Shown here piece after piece: positions 6,259 to 12,498 of a stretch of DNA of 12,498 nt (its first letter is position 1; the number at the start of each line of letters is the position of its first letter). Source of the DNA: Lysobacteraceae bacterium. Lineage in GTDB: Bacteria; Pseudomonadota; Gammaproteobacteria; Xanthomonadales; Wenzhouxiangellaceae. The DNA is taken from positions 1 through 12,498 of the forward strand of contig JAIVHD010000067.1 in NCBI GenBank assembly GCA_020201235.1, in the 5' to 3' direction. A program made the position numbers and the translations under genes. The notes below the pieces were generated by a model that had not been told where the DNA came from, searched no databases, and saw only the letters and a program-made list of their open reading frames with translations.

Positions 6259-7584
6259 TCAGGCCGCTTTACGGAAGCGCTTTTTCTGGCCTTGGCGTTT
6301 ACCGGCGCTCGCCGGCCTGGCGCTGTTACCCGCGCGATTCTGGCTGCGACCGCCGCCACCGCCACCGCCACCGCCACCGCGACGATTTCCACCGCCGCCA
6401 CCGCCACCGCCCCGGCGAGCGGGGGGCTTGTTGCTGATCGGTTCGGTTGGTTCGTAACCGTCAATGATTTCGGTCGGAATTTCAACCGTGACCAGCCGGC
6501 GAACAGCCTCGAACTGGCCGTGTTCGGCACCGGCCACGAATGAAACCGCCAAGCCTTCGCGGCCGGCTCGACCGGTGCGGCCGATGCGATGAACGTAGTC
6601 TTCCGGCACGTCGGGAATTTCAAAATTCACCACGTGGGGAAGTTGGTCGATATCCAGGCCACGGGCAGCGATATCGGTGGCCACAAGCGCGCGAACCGAG
6701 CCGGATTTGAAGTCGCTGAGCGCGCGGGTGCGGGCACCCTGGCTTTTGTTGCCGTGAATGGCGGCGGCTTCGATGCCATCGGCTTCGAGTTGACGGGCCA
6801 GTCGATTGGCACCGTGTTTGGTCCGGGTAAAAATCAGGACCTGCTGCCAGTTGTTGTGACCGATCATCCACGACAGCAGTTCGCGCTTGCGCGACTGGTC
6901 GACGCGCACGGCTTTCTGGGCAATGGCCTCGACTGTGGAATTGGGCGCTGCGGTTTCGATACGCTCTGGCTTGTTCAGGAACTTACCGGCAAGCGTGGTA
7001 ATTTCTTTCGAAAACGTGGCCGAGAACAGCAGCGTCTGGCGCTGCGCCGGGAGGGCGCGCAGGATGCGCTCGATGGCCGGGAGAAAGCCCATGTCGAGCA
7101 TCCGGTCGGCCTCGTCGAGGACCAGAAACTGGACGCCTCGCAGGTCGACGCAGCCGCGCTGCATCAGATCCATCAAGCGCCCGGGCGTGGCAACCAGCAC
7201 ATCGACGCCGCGCTTGAGCTTAGTGATCTGCGGATTGATGTTGACACCACCGAAGACCGCAGCTGCGCGAGTCGGTGTGAACCGGCCAAGATCCCGGATA
7301 TTGTCGTGAACCTGCGCGGCGAGTTCGCGCGTCGGCGTCAGGACCAGCGCGCGAACGCCGCTTCCTGAACCGCGTTTCGGGCCATTGGGGTCGGTCAGCT
7401 TTTGCAGAATTGGAAGCGCGAAGGCCGCCGTCTTGCCGGTGCCGGTCTGGGCGCTGGCCATGACATCGCGGCCGTCCAGAATCACCGGTATGGATTTTTG
7501 CTGCACCGGAGTGGCGTCGGTAAAGCCCTGTGCTTCAACCGCACGCAGCAGTTCGGCCCGAAGACCGAGGGAGTCGAATTTCAT
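6259..7584 (-). CDS. rhlE: ATP-dependent RNA helicase, DEAD-box, RhlE type
   Basis: This 441-aa cytoplasmic DEAD-box helicase unwinds RNA duplexes, probably in ribosome assembly or RNA decay. The motifs are in order: Q motif [13 protein letters not shown] (residues 21-33), Walker A AQTGTGKT (45-52), PTRELAAQ (84-91), TPGR (133-136), DEAD (157-160), SAT (188-190), the [11 protein letters not shown] block (302-312) and HRIGRTGR (332-339). The N-terminus MKFDSLGL and the overall order fit RhlE best. The basic C-terminal tail has two glycine runs (8 and 10 Gly) set between Arg pairs, an RGG-like RNA-binding extension, and ends KKRFRKAA. The ATG follows AAGGAAACC. Part of that ribosome site can pair in a small leader hairpin. 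The gene is convergent with sua5 and divergent from the symporter. Confidence 0.94.
   Translation of the reverse strand: MKFDSLGLRAELLRAVEAQGFTDATPVQQKSIPVILDGRDVMASAQTGTGKTAAFALPILQKLTDPNGPKRGSGSGVRALVLTPTRELAAQVHDNIRDLGRFTPTRAAAVFGGVNINPQITKLKRGVDVLVATPGRLMDLMQRGCVDLRGVQFLVLDEADRMLDMGFLPAIERILRALPAQRQTLLFSATFSKEITTLAGKFLNKPERIETAAPNSTVEAIAQKAVRVDQSRKRELLSWMIGHNNWQQVLIFTRTKHGANRLARQLEADGIEAAAIHGNKSQGARTRALSDFKSGSVRALVATDIAARGLDIDQLPHVVNFEIPDVPEDYVHRIGRTGRAGREGLAVSFVAGAEHGQFEAVRRLVTVEIPTEIIDGYEPTEPISNKPPARRGGGGGGGGNRRGGGGGGGGGGRSQNRAGNSARPASAGKRQGQKKRFRKAA
6349..6411 (-). repeat. GGT/GGC trinucleotide repeat in the rhlE tail
   Basis: Two imperfect trinucleotide arrays (6349-6378 and 6388-6411, read as CCACCG on the plus strand) encode ten and eight glycines separated by Asn-Arg-Arg. 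Alternating GGT and GGC codons make slippage likely. Changes in multiples of three would alter the tail length without breaking the frame. Confidence 0.8.
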
Positions 7585-7595
7585 TTAAATGGTTT

Positions 7596-7610
7596 CCTTG
7601 TCAACCAAGG
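7596..7610 (-). promoter_or_regulatory. Leader hairpin covering the rhlE ribosome site
   Basis: On the transcript, CCTTG (7610-7606) pairs with CAAGG (7600-7596) around a GTTGA loop. The second arm contains the AAGG Shine-Dalgarno sequence 12-15 bases before the ATG. The stem is only 5 bp, so it would be marginal and possibly temperature-sensitive. The regulatory role is inference. Confidence 0.3.
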
Positions 7611-7637
7611 CTTAAGAGCCGTCTTTTAGCGGCGGCG

Positions 7638-7666
7638 GTAACAAATCGGGGAGGGGCCTTGGTCAA
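7638..7666 (-). promoter_or_regulatory. Candidate sigma70 promoter for rhlE
   Basis: On the minus strand TTGACC (7666-7661) and TGTTAC (7643-7638) are separated by 17 bp. This gives a leader of about 45-50 nt that would include the hairpin at 7596-7610. The -35 is strong and the -10 moderate. Confidence 0.42.
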
Positions 7667-7767
7667 CAATCACATCCGCGAAGCGTGCACCGATTGGGTC
7701 TGGCATCAATGCGGGACGCAGCTTACCACGGATTGGCGCTCGACATGTGCATGGGCCGGCGGCGATA

Positions 7768-9174
7768 ATGCCGGGCATGTTGATTGTAACCATGATTTGT
7801 TACCTGATCGCGCTGCTGAGTATCGGCCTCTGGGCCCAGCGCCGCACCGCGAGCAGCTCCGATTTCCATCTGGCCGGCCGGCGCATGGGTCCGATCGTGG
7901 CCGCGCTCAGTGCATCGGCCAGTTCGTCGTCGGCCTGGACGCTTCTCGGCGTTAGCGGCGCGGCCTACGCTTGGGGTTTACAGGCGATCTGGTTGGTGCC
8001 GGCAGTGCTTTCGGGCTTTGTGATCAACTGGTTTTTCATTGCGCCCCGGCTGCAGCCGGCAAGCCACCGCAACGGCGCGCTGACGCTGGTCGAGTTCCTG
8101 GCCTCCGGCATGCCTGCGGCCCAGCAGCGGCTGCTGCGCATGCAGGGCGCGGCGATTGTGCTGTTCTGCTTCACGTTCTATATCGCATCGCAGTTCCAGG
8201 CTGCCGGTACCGCGATCGAGGTCGCGATGCCGGTCGAGCGAACCACGGCGATCGTGTTCGGCTCGCTGATCGTGGTCGGCTACGTCTTTTTGGGTGGCTT
8301 CTGGGCCGCTAGCGTGACCGATGCACTGCAGGGGCTGATGATGCTTTTCGTGGCCGTCGTGCTACCGATCGCGGCCTTGTTAGCCGTGGGTGGCCCGAGC
8401 GCACTGGTCGATGGCCTGGCCGCGCTCAGCGAGCCGTCGCTGGGCCGCTGGGTCGATCAACCGGGGGCCATTGCTTCGGTCGTATTTGTGGCCGGGCTGT
8501 TCGGGATCGGACTGGGCTATCCGGGCCAGCCGCACGTGGTCAATCGCTTTATGGCGCTTGAAAAGCCAGCCTCGATTCGGCTGGCACGCGTGATTGCGCT
8601 TGGCTGGGCATCCGTGATCTATGTCGGTATGGTCGTTCTCGGCTGGTCGGCGCGCGTGCTGTTGCCGGAACTGGGCGATGGCGAATCGGCACTGCTGAGC
8701 GTGAGTGCCGGGTATTTGCCGGCGGTGCTGGGGGGCGTAATCACTGGCGGCGTGCTGGCGGCCATCATGTCGACCTCCGACAGCCAGTTGCTGGTCGCCG
8801 GCTCGGCCGTAAGCCACGATCTGCGTGGCGGCAGGCTGTCGCTGACCACCGATCGCATTGTCATCGTGCTGATCGGGGTTGCATCGGCGCTGCTGGCGCT
8901 GTATTTCCCGGCCACGATATTTGGCCGCGTTCTGTTCGCATGGCAGGGGCTTGGAAACGCGTTTGGGCCGCTGTTGATTGTGCTGCTGTTCTGTGGCCCG
9001 GTGGCCGGTCCTTATCGGATTGCGGCAATGCTTGCAGGCTTCGGGCTGACCGTCCTGCTGAGCAGCCTCCCGGATACGCCGGGCGACGCGGCAGAACGCC
9101 TGGTTCCGTTCGCACTTGCCCTGATCATCGCCTGGGCCGGAAGCCGCCGATCGCGTTCGCGGGTCGAAGTGTAG
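7768..9174 (+). CDS. Sodium:solute symporter (SSS/PutP family)
   Basis: This inner-membrane, Na+-coupled transporter has about 468 aa and is hydrophobic throughout, with roughly 12-13 predicted membrane segments. Family features are the early GRRMGPIVAALSASASSSSAWTLLG segment, which corresponds to the PutP region containing part of the Na+ site, GLQAIWLVPAVLSGFVINWFFIAPRL, the GLGYPGQPHVVNRFMA stretch, and the MSTSDSQLLVAGSAVSHDL segment corresponding to PutP Ser340/Thr341. The pattern is closest to proline permease, but substrate cannot be fixed from sequence alone. I use the ATG at 7768 (MPGMLIVTMICYLIALL); ATG 7777 is equally possible and an in-frame GTG lies at 7747. No clear ribosome site is seen. 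The stop is 12 bp before repeat B1. Confidence 0.88.
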   Translation: MPGMLIVTMICYLIALLSIGLWAQRRTASSSDFHLAGRRMGPIVAALSASASSSSAWTLLGVSGAAYAWGLQAIWLVPAVLSGFVINWFFIAPRLQPASHRNGALTLVEFLASGMPAAQQRLLRMQGAAIVLFCFTFYIASQFQAAGTAIEVAMPVERTTAIVFGSLIVVGYVFLGGFWAASVTDALQGLMMLFVAVVLPIAALLAVGGPSALVDGLAALSEPSLGRWVDQPGAIASVVFVAGLFGIGLGYPGQPHVVNRFMALEKPASIRLARVIALGWASVIYVGMVVLGWSARVLLPELGDGESALLSVSAGYLPAVLGGVITGGVLAAIMSTSDSQLLVAGSAVSHDLRGGRLSLTTDRIVIVLIGVASALLALYFPATIFGRVLFAWQGLGNAFGPLLIVLLFCGPVAGPYRIAAMLAGFGLTVLLSSLPDTPGDAAERLVPFALALIIAWAGSRRSRSRVEV

Positions 9175-9186
9175 ATTGCACTGGTA

Positions 9187-9380
9187 AACCCCAACGTTGC
9201 ATCAACTTTCGGAGCTGGAAGCCTGGAGAGTCGAATTTCCGCAGGCTGAACGGAGTGTTGCCACCCGGAGCGTAGCTTCACTCTACGTGAGGACTGGCAA
9301 CGCGAGTCCAGACTGCGGAAAGGCGGCTATACCGGGCAGCGTAGCGGTTCCGGCCCGAAAATTGATGCAACGTTGGGGTT
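9187..9380 (+). repeat. Foldback repeat family B, complete copy B1
   Basis: The 194-bp element is bounded by a perfect 19-bp inverted repeat, AACCCCAACGTTGCATCAA (9187-9205) and its complement (9362-9380). Further nested stems follow in register: TTTCGG/CCGAAA (9207-9212 with 9355-9360), TTTCCGCAG/CTGCGGAAA (9236-9244 with 9313-9321), GTTGCCA/TGGCAAC (9257-9263 with 9295-9301) and CGTAG/CTACG (9271-9275 with 9283-9287). The whole sequence can therefore fold into one long imperfect hairpin with a 7-base loop. No open reading frame inside looks real and no clear target-site duplication is visible. The left half recurs as B2. Confidence 0.85.
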
Positions 9381-9394
9381 AAAGTCCGGATAAG

Positions 9395-9466
9395 CCCGCC
9401 GTATTCACCACGGCTGCGTCAAGAGGCATGGGGTGCCACAGAACGAGGCGTGGTGAATACGGCGGG
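9395..9466 (+). repeat. Foldback repeat family A, mini copy A3
   Basis: A perfect 18-bp inverted repeat, CCCGCCGTATTCACCACG (9395-9412) and its complement (9449-9466), encloses only 36 bp. The ends match those of A1, A2 and A4, but most of the interior is deleted. It begins 14 bp after repeat B1. The ATG at 9428 inside it opens the reading frame that runs into the truncated prpD gene. Confidence 0.82.
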
Positions 9467-10639
9467 ACCAGGCATCGACAAGGCGGAAGGATTGACCGCC
9501 GCCTGCCGGACCCCACGATCCATTCGCAGCCTGTGTCAGGCCCTGCGCTGGCTGATGCGGTCGCCGATTATATTGCCCGGACCGAGGTGATCGAAGGCCG
9601 GCCAGGCGCTTCGGTCGAGGTGATCCTGGAAGCCATGATCAAAGCGCACGAGATCCAGGGCGTGCTGGCATTGAAAAATTCGTTCAACCGGGTGGGTCTC
9701 GATCACGTGCTGCTGGTGCGCGTGGCCTCGACTGCGGTGGTTACTCGCATGCTCGGCGGCTCGCGCGACGATGTCGTCAACGCGGTCAGCCAGGCCTGGA
9801 TCGACGGCGGTGCGCTGAGGACCTACCGACATGCGCCCAATACCGGTTCGCGCAAGAGTTGGGCGGCCGGCGATGCCTGCCGGCGCGCAGTTCAGCTTGC
9901 CTTGTTGACGCTCAAAGGCGAGCTCGGTTACCCGTCGGCGCTAACCGCCAAGGGCTGGGGCTTTCAGGATGTTTTGTTTGGTGGCCAGCAACTGGTGCTG
10001 GAGCGCGAGCTGGGTAGTTATGTGATGGAAAACGTGCTGTTCAAGATCGCGTTTCCGGCCGAGTTTCACGCTCAGACTGCGGTCGAGTGCGCGATGAAGC
10101 TGCACCCGGAAGTCAAGGACCGACTCGACCAGATCGAACGTATCGAAATCGAGACGCAGGAAGCCGGCAGCCGGATCATCGACAAGACCGGACCGCTGTC
10201 GAATTATGCCGATCGCGACCATTGCATCCAGTACATGGTCGCGGTGCCCTTGATCTTCGGGCAACTTACGGCCGAATCCTATGCCGATACCGTTGCCGCC
10301 GACCCGCGGATCGACGCGCTGCGCGACAAGATGGCGGTGAAGGAAAATCCACGCTTTACCGAGGAGTATTTCGATGCTGACAAGCGAGCGATCGGAAATT
10401 CGGTACAGGTGTTTTATGCCGATGGCAGCCAGAGCGAAAAGGTCTCGATCGACTATCCGGTTGGCCATCGCCGCAGGCGCGAGGAGGGGATTGCGCTGCT
10501 CGAAGATAAGTTCGAGCGTGCGGTGCGAGGCCAGTTCGGTGCGCGTCAGGCCGAAGCGATCATCGAGGCAATGGGTACGCAGCAGGAGTTGACCGATCTC
10601 GAGGTCAACGAGTTTGCGGCACTCTGGTCGTTGATCTGA
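9428..10639 (+). pseudogene. prpD: 2-methylcitrate dehydratase (PrpD), 5'-truncated and fused to repeat A3
   Basis: PrpD dehydrates 2-methylcitrate in the methylcitrate cycle for propionate. Strong similarity begins near base 9540 (LADAVADYIAR) and is excellent from there: AMIKAHEIQGVLALKNSFNRVGLDHVLLVRVASTAVV, RTYRHAPNTGSRKSWAAGDA, GYPSALTAKGWGF, the FPAEFHAQTAVE block, DRDHCIQYMVAVPL, YPVGHRRRREEG and a normal C-terminus. About 110-120 N-terminal residues of the usual 480 or so are absent. These include the region that in E. coli carries DFNDTW and GHPSDN, part of the active site in the MmgE/PrpD fold. The open frame instead begins at an ATG inside repeat A3 and reads about 36 unrelated codons first. 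No prpB or prpC is nearby. The product is probably inactive. Confidence 0.85.
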
Positions 10640-10728
10640 AACAACACGCTGCAAGACGCTCGACGCGAGGTGCCAGATCCGGCAACTCGAAGGTTGCCGT
10701 TGCGGAGCGCCGACCGTACCCGGCGCTC

Positions 10729-11202
10729 ATGCGCCGCCTGCATTGGCTGATGGCCTTGCTACTGCCCTCGATGGTCGGTTTCGGACTTTACTTCGGAAGT
10801 CTGGCGCGGGGTAGCGCATGGAAAGCGTTGCTGCTCGACCTGCATGCGGTTCTGGGCCTGCTGCTTTTTGTCCTGGCGCTGACTCGGCTGTGGGTCCGGC
10901 ATCGTCTGGCGGCGCAACTTCCCGAGAGCGCAATCGCCCGGTTCACGCATCGGTTGTTTTATGGGTTGATGCTCGTGTTACCGTTACTCGGGCTCGGAGT
11001 CTGGGCGAGTGATCCGTTCGTCGGTGGGCCGGCGCTGCTTGGGCGAGATGTCTGGGTTGGCAACCTGGCCGAACGACTGCACCAGTTGCACTATCTTGGC
11101 GCGTGGCTTTTACTGTTGACCTTGTTGGCCCATGTCGCAGGTGCTTTTTCGCGCTCTCGCACCGGATCGCACCCGATGACCCGCATGCTTCCCCCGTACT
11201 GA
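10729..11202 (+). CDS. Cytochrome b561-type di-heme membrane protein
   Basis: This inner-membrane b-type cytochrome of at least 157 aa has four transmembrane segments and passes electrons between the quinone pool and other carriers. Candidate heme ligands are His5 (RRLHWLMALL), His39 (LLLDLHAVLGLLLF), the His of FTHRLFYGLMLVLPLLGL, and His residues of LHQLHYLGAWLLLLTLLAH. The end HPMTRMLP matches the usual LLRMMP-type C-terminus of bacterial cytochrome b561. The ATG at 10729 leaves a very short N-terminus. The in-frame codons just upstream read ERRPYPAL, which looks like the usual N-terminal stretch ending Tyr-x-x-x-x-x-LHW, yet I find no ATG, GTG or TTG for it back to base 10639. The true start is therefore uncertain. 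It lies 89 bp after the prpD remnant. Confidence 0.85.
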   Translation: MRRLHWLMALLLPSMVGFGLYFGSLARGSAWKALLLDLHAVLGLLLFVLALTRLWVRHRLAAQLPESAIARFTHRLFYGLMLVLPLLGLGVWASDPFVGGPALLGRDVWVGNLAERLHQLHYLGAWLLLLTLLAHVAGAFSRSRTGSHPMTRMLPPY

Positions 11203-11209
11203 TTCCCCT

Positions 11210-11221
11210 AACCCCGGGGTT
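11210..11221. other. Perfect 12-bp palindrome between convergent genes
   Basis: AACCCCGGGGTT lies 8 bp after the cytochrome b561 stop, in the 52-bp gap to the converging NTF2-like gene. TGCGA/TCGCA (11228-11232 with 11239-11243) adds a second small stem. Neither has a U-run, so a terminator role is only possible. Confidence 0.35.
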
Positions 11222-11254
11222 GTCTATTGCGATCAATGTCGCATAGCTTCGAGC

Positions 11255-11812
11255 TCAGCGGTGCATCCAGGCGTCGACGCGAGCCATCAGCGGGCCGATG
11301 ATCGGAAGGTGCCGGTAGAGGCCCGATGCGCTGTCCCAAAAATCCTGGTGCAGCACTATCCTGCCGTTTTCATCAAAGCGCAAGTGACTCATGCCGATCG
11401 ACGTCGAGTCGATCGAGCCGGTTTCGTAGTGCATTGACCAACGCACAAACACGTCGTGCCCGTCACGCAGCACCTGATCGATCGTGACCCGGCTGGCATT
11501 CAGCCTGGCCGCAGTTGTGGCCATGTAATCGCCTAACTCGCCGCGATCGCGAAAGGTCACCAGGGTGTCATTGAAATACAGGGTTTCGGCGTACAGCGCC
11601 TGGACGCGCTCGCCCAGGTCGCGGCGCGCAAGGTCGCGATAGACCTCGCTGAATTGATCCAGGCCCGAACCGATGGCGATCTCGGAGCCGGGCAATTGCT
11701 GTAGCGCGGCCTGGTATTTCGAAACATATGAATTATTTCCGACCGGCCGAAGAAATAGCCAGACCGCAATCGCGATCACGATCAATATAAAACCGAGAAG
11801 AATCCATTTCAT
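11255..11812 (-). CDS. Membrane-anchored SnoaL/NTF2-like protein of unknown function
   Basis: From the ATG at 11812 (MKWILLGFILIVIAIAVWLFL) the protein has 185 aa. Residues about 3-21 form a single N-terminal membrane segment, probably an anchor or uncleaved signal. The rest is a cone-shaped NTF2/SnoaL-like domain of about 125 residues: LDQFSEVYRDLARRDLGERVQALYAETLYFNDTL, FRDRGELGDYM, VTIDQVLRDGHDVFVRWSMHY, IGMSHLRFDENGRIVLHQDFWD and the closing SGLYRHLPIIGPLMARV. The HQDFWDSASGLY..LP..G motif is typical of a proteobacterial NTF2-like family. I recall that family near lipid-modifying genes, which fits the desaturase gene divergent from it here, but the function is not established. A GTG at 11839 could give a 9-residue extension. 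Confidence 0.75.
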   Translation of the reverse strand: MKWILLGFILIVIAIAVWLFLRPVGNNSYVSKYQAALQQLPGSEIAIGSGLDQFSEVYRDLARRDLGERVQALYAETLYFNDTLVTFRDRGELGDYMATTAARLNASRVTIDQVLRDGHDVFVRWSMHYETGSIDSTSIGMSHLRFDENGRIVLHQDFWDSASGLYRHLPIIGPLMARVDAWMHR

Positions 11813-11825
11813 ATGCAGAGTATCG

Positions 11826-11842
11826 TTCGTGATCGTCACGAA
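11826..11842. promoter_or_regulatory. Operator-like inverted repeat before the NTF2-like gene
   Basis: TTCGTGA and TCACGAA form a perfect 7-bp inverted repeat with a 3-bp spacer, 13 bp upstream of the ATG at 11812. The half site resembles CRP's GTGA, but the spacer is 3 bp instead of 6, so I do not call it a CRP site. A small operator is possible. Confidence 0.3.
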
Positions 11843-11864
11843 TCGGTGAACGCTTTAGCCCGGC

Positions 11865-12004
11865 TAAGCCCGCCTTATTCACCGCCCCTTCGTCACGAGG
11901 GGCCGCCAGGTGCCGTGGCTGGGGCGTTTCGCGACCGAGCGAAACGCCGTAGACGCGGGGCATGGCGGTGCCGCAGTAGGTGGGTGGTGAATAAGGCGGG
12001 CTTA
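11865..12004 (-). repeat. Foldback repeat family A, short copy A4 (inverted relative to A1 and A2)
   Basis: A perfect 19-bp inverted repeat, TAAGCCCGCCTTATTCACC (11865-11883) and its complement (11986-12004), bounds a 140-bp element. At the centre GGCGTTTCGC/GCGAAACGCC (11923-11932 with 11939-11948) makes a 10-bp stem with a 6-base loop. Read on the minus strand, the interior (CTACTGCGGCACCGCCATGC, CCCCGCGTCTACGGCGTTTC, GCTCGGTC) matches the left half of A1. It lacks the central stretch of roughly 50 bp shared by A1 and A2. It lies in the 361-bp gap between the divergent NTF2-like and desaturase genes. Confidence 0.85.
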
Positions 12005-12023
12005 AGGGTGCGCGACCCGATTA

Positions 12024-12082
12024 AAACGCCGCAGATGCGGGGGGCGACCCTGTCGCAGCAGGAGGGATGGTGCATCCGCCGG
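12024..12082 (-). repeat. Foldback repeat family A, degenerate half copy A5
   Basis: Read on the minus strand, this 59-bp stretch aligns without an evident gap to the outer half of A4: CCGGCGGATGCACCATCCC, CCTGCTGCG, then CCCCGCATCTGCGGCGTTT. The other half is missing. It follows A4 in the same orientation, 19 bp away. The remaining 91 bp up to the desaturase start show no feature I can name. Confidence 0.6.
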
Positions 12083-12173
12083 GGTGAGGCCCAGAGTCCG
12101 AAGCGGTTCACGGCGACTTCACCGGGGAGTCGGCAAACTTTAAAGCTGTAGATGAAGTGAGATCGTCAAGATA

Positions 12174-12498
12174 ATGAGTATCCTACGATCAATGACGCTT
12201 TGGTTCGATACTGCGGGCCGCCAGGGCGCGCCCGACAGCCCTGCAGTCGGAGAAGACAAGCAGCGTATTGATGTCTCCCGAGTCATCCCGTTCATTGTGC
12301 TTCATGTGGCTTGCCTGGCGGTGATATGGGTTGGCATTTCGGCGGTCGCCGTAGCCGTCGCGCTCGCAAGTTACCTTTTGCGGATGTTTGCCATTACCGC
12401 TTTCTACCATCGATATTTTTCTCATCGTGCGTTTCGGGCATCGCGCACGGTTCAGTTTCTGTTCGCTGTGCTTGGCGCGACCGCCACCCAGCGAGGCC
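12174..12498 (+). CDS. Acyl-CoA/fatty acid delta-9 type desaturase (N-terminal part)
   Basis: The first 108 codons of an integral-membrane di-iron fatty acid desaturase are present; the gene runs off the window. Desaturases of this class put a cis double bond into long acyl chains and adjust membrane fluidity. After a polar N-terminus, hydrophobic stretches (VIPFIVLHVACLAVIWVGI and VAVALASYLLRMFAITAFY) lead to the first histidine box, His79-Arg-Tyr-Phe-Ser-His83. This is followed by RAFRASRTVQFLFAVLGATATQRG, where the family usually continues into PLWWAAHHRHHH. I prefer the ATG at 12174 (MSILRSMTLWFD); the ATG at 12192 is the alternative. It is divergent from the NTF2-like gene. Confidence 0.9.
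   Translation, partial: MSILRSMTLWFDTAGRQGAPDSPAVGEDKQRIDVSRVIPFIVLHVACLAVIWVGISAVAVAVALASYLLRMFAITAFYHRYFSHRAFRASRTVQFLFAVLGATATQRG

Noticed and set aside
9187..9380. Family B as an integron attC site
   Set aside because: It folds like a long attC and has GTT/AAC at the arms, but the ends do not fit the RYYYAAC and GTTRRRY core sites. There is no integrase or cassette array.
11826..11842. CRP/Clp binding site
   Set aside because: GTGA/TCAC half sites are present but spaced 3 bp apart instead of the 6 bp needed by the CRP fold.
215..12082. CRISPR array
   Set aside because: The A copies are kilobases apart, palindromic and unequal in length; there are no regular spacers and no cas genes.

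Overview
The window comes from a GC-rich gammaproteobacterium. The divergent CRP-family regulator and speD, followed by coq7, form a gene order I recall from the Xanthomonadales/Lysobacterales. The regulator also carries a glutamate in its effector pocket, as in Xanthomonas Clp. Ubiquinone synthesis (coq7), a Gram-negative type MutL and an E. coli-type SpeD agree with this. I cannot name a genus.

Layout. 3-206: the 3' end of phosphoenolpyruvate carboxylase. 207-535: non-coding, with a foldback repeat (A1) and two hairpins. 536-1207 (-): CRP/Clp-type regulator, divergent from speD (1412-2203, +). 2212-2312: truncated foldback repeat (B2). 2333-2962 (-): coq7. About 3040-3237: tail of a DUF481-type outer-membrane protein with no body. 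3261-3596: thioredoxin-like [2Fe-2S] ferredoxin. 3797-5309: mutL with a frame break and a missing middle. 5336-6046: Sua5-type threonylcarbamoyl-AMP synthase cut off after its first domain, its stop codon lying at the edge of repeat A2 (6047-6230). 6259-7584 (-): RhlE-type DEAD-box helicase. 7768-9174: sodium:solute symporter. 9187-9380 and 9395-9466: complete foldback B1, then mini-element A3. 9428-10639: prpD without its 5' quarter. 10729-11202: cytochrome b561. 11255-11812 (-): membrane-anchored NTF2/SnoaL-like protein. 11865-12082: repeat A4 plus half-copy A5. 12174-12498: start of an acyl-CoA desaturase.

The genes are mostly single housekeeping units rather than one pathway. Two things stand out. 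First, there are two unrelated families of small non-coding inverted-repeat elements. Family A ends in CCCGCC..ATTCACC and has four copies plus a half copy. Family B is a 194-bp foldback with 19-bp perfect arms and has one complete and one half copy. Most sit right at gene 3' ends. Second, four genes are damaged: DUF481, mutL, sua5 and prpD. Two of the breakpoints (sua5 3' end, prpD 5' end) lie within about 75 bp of an A element. This suggests a genome undergoing deletion and repeat spread, possibly helped by loss of mismatch repair. A collapsed or chimeric assembly is the main alternative.
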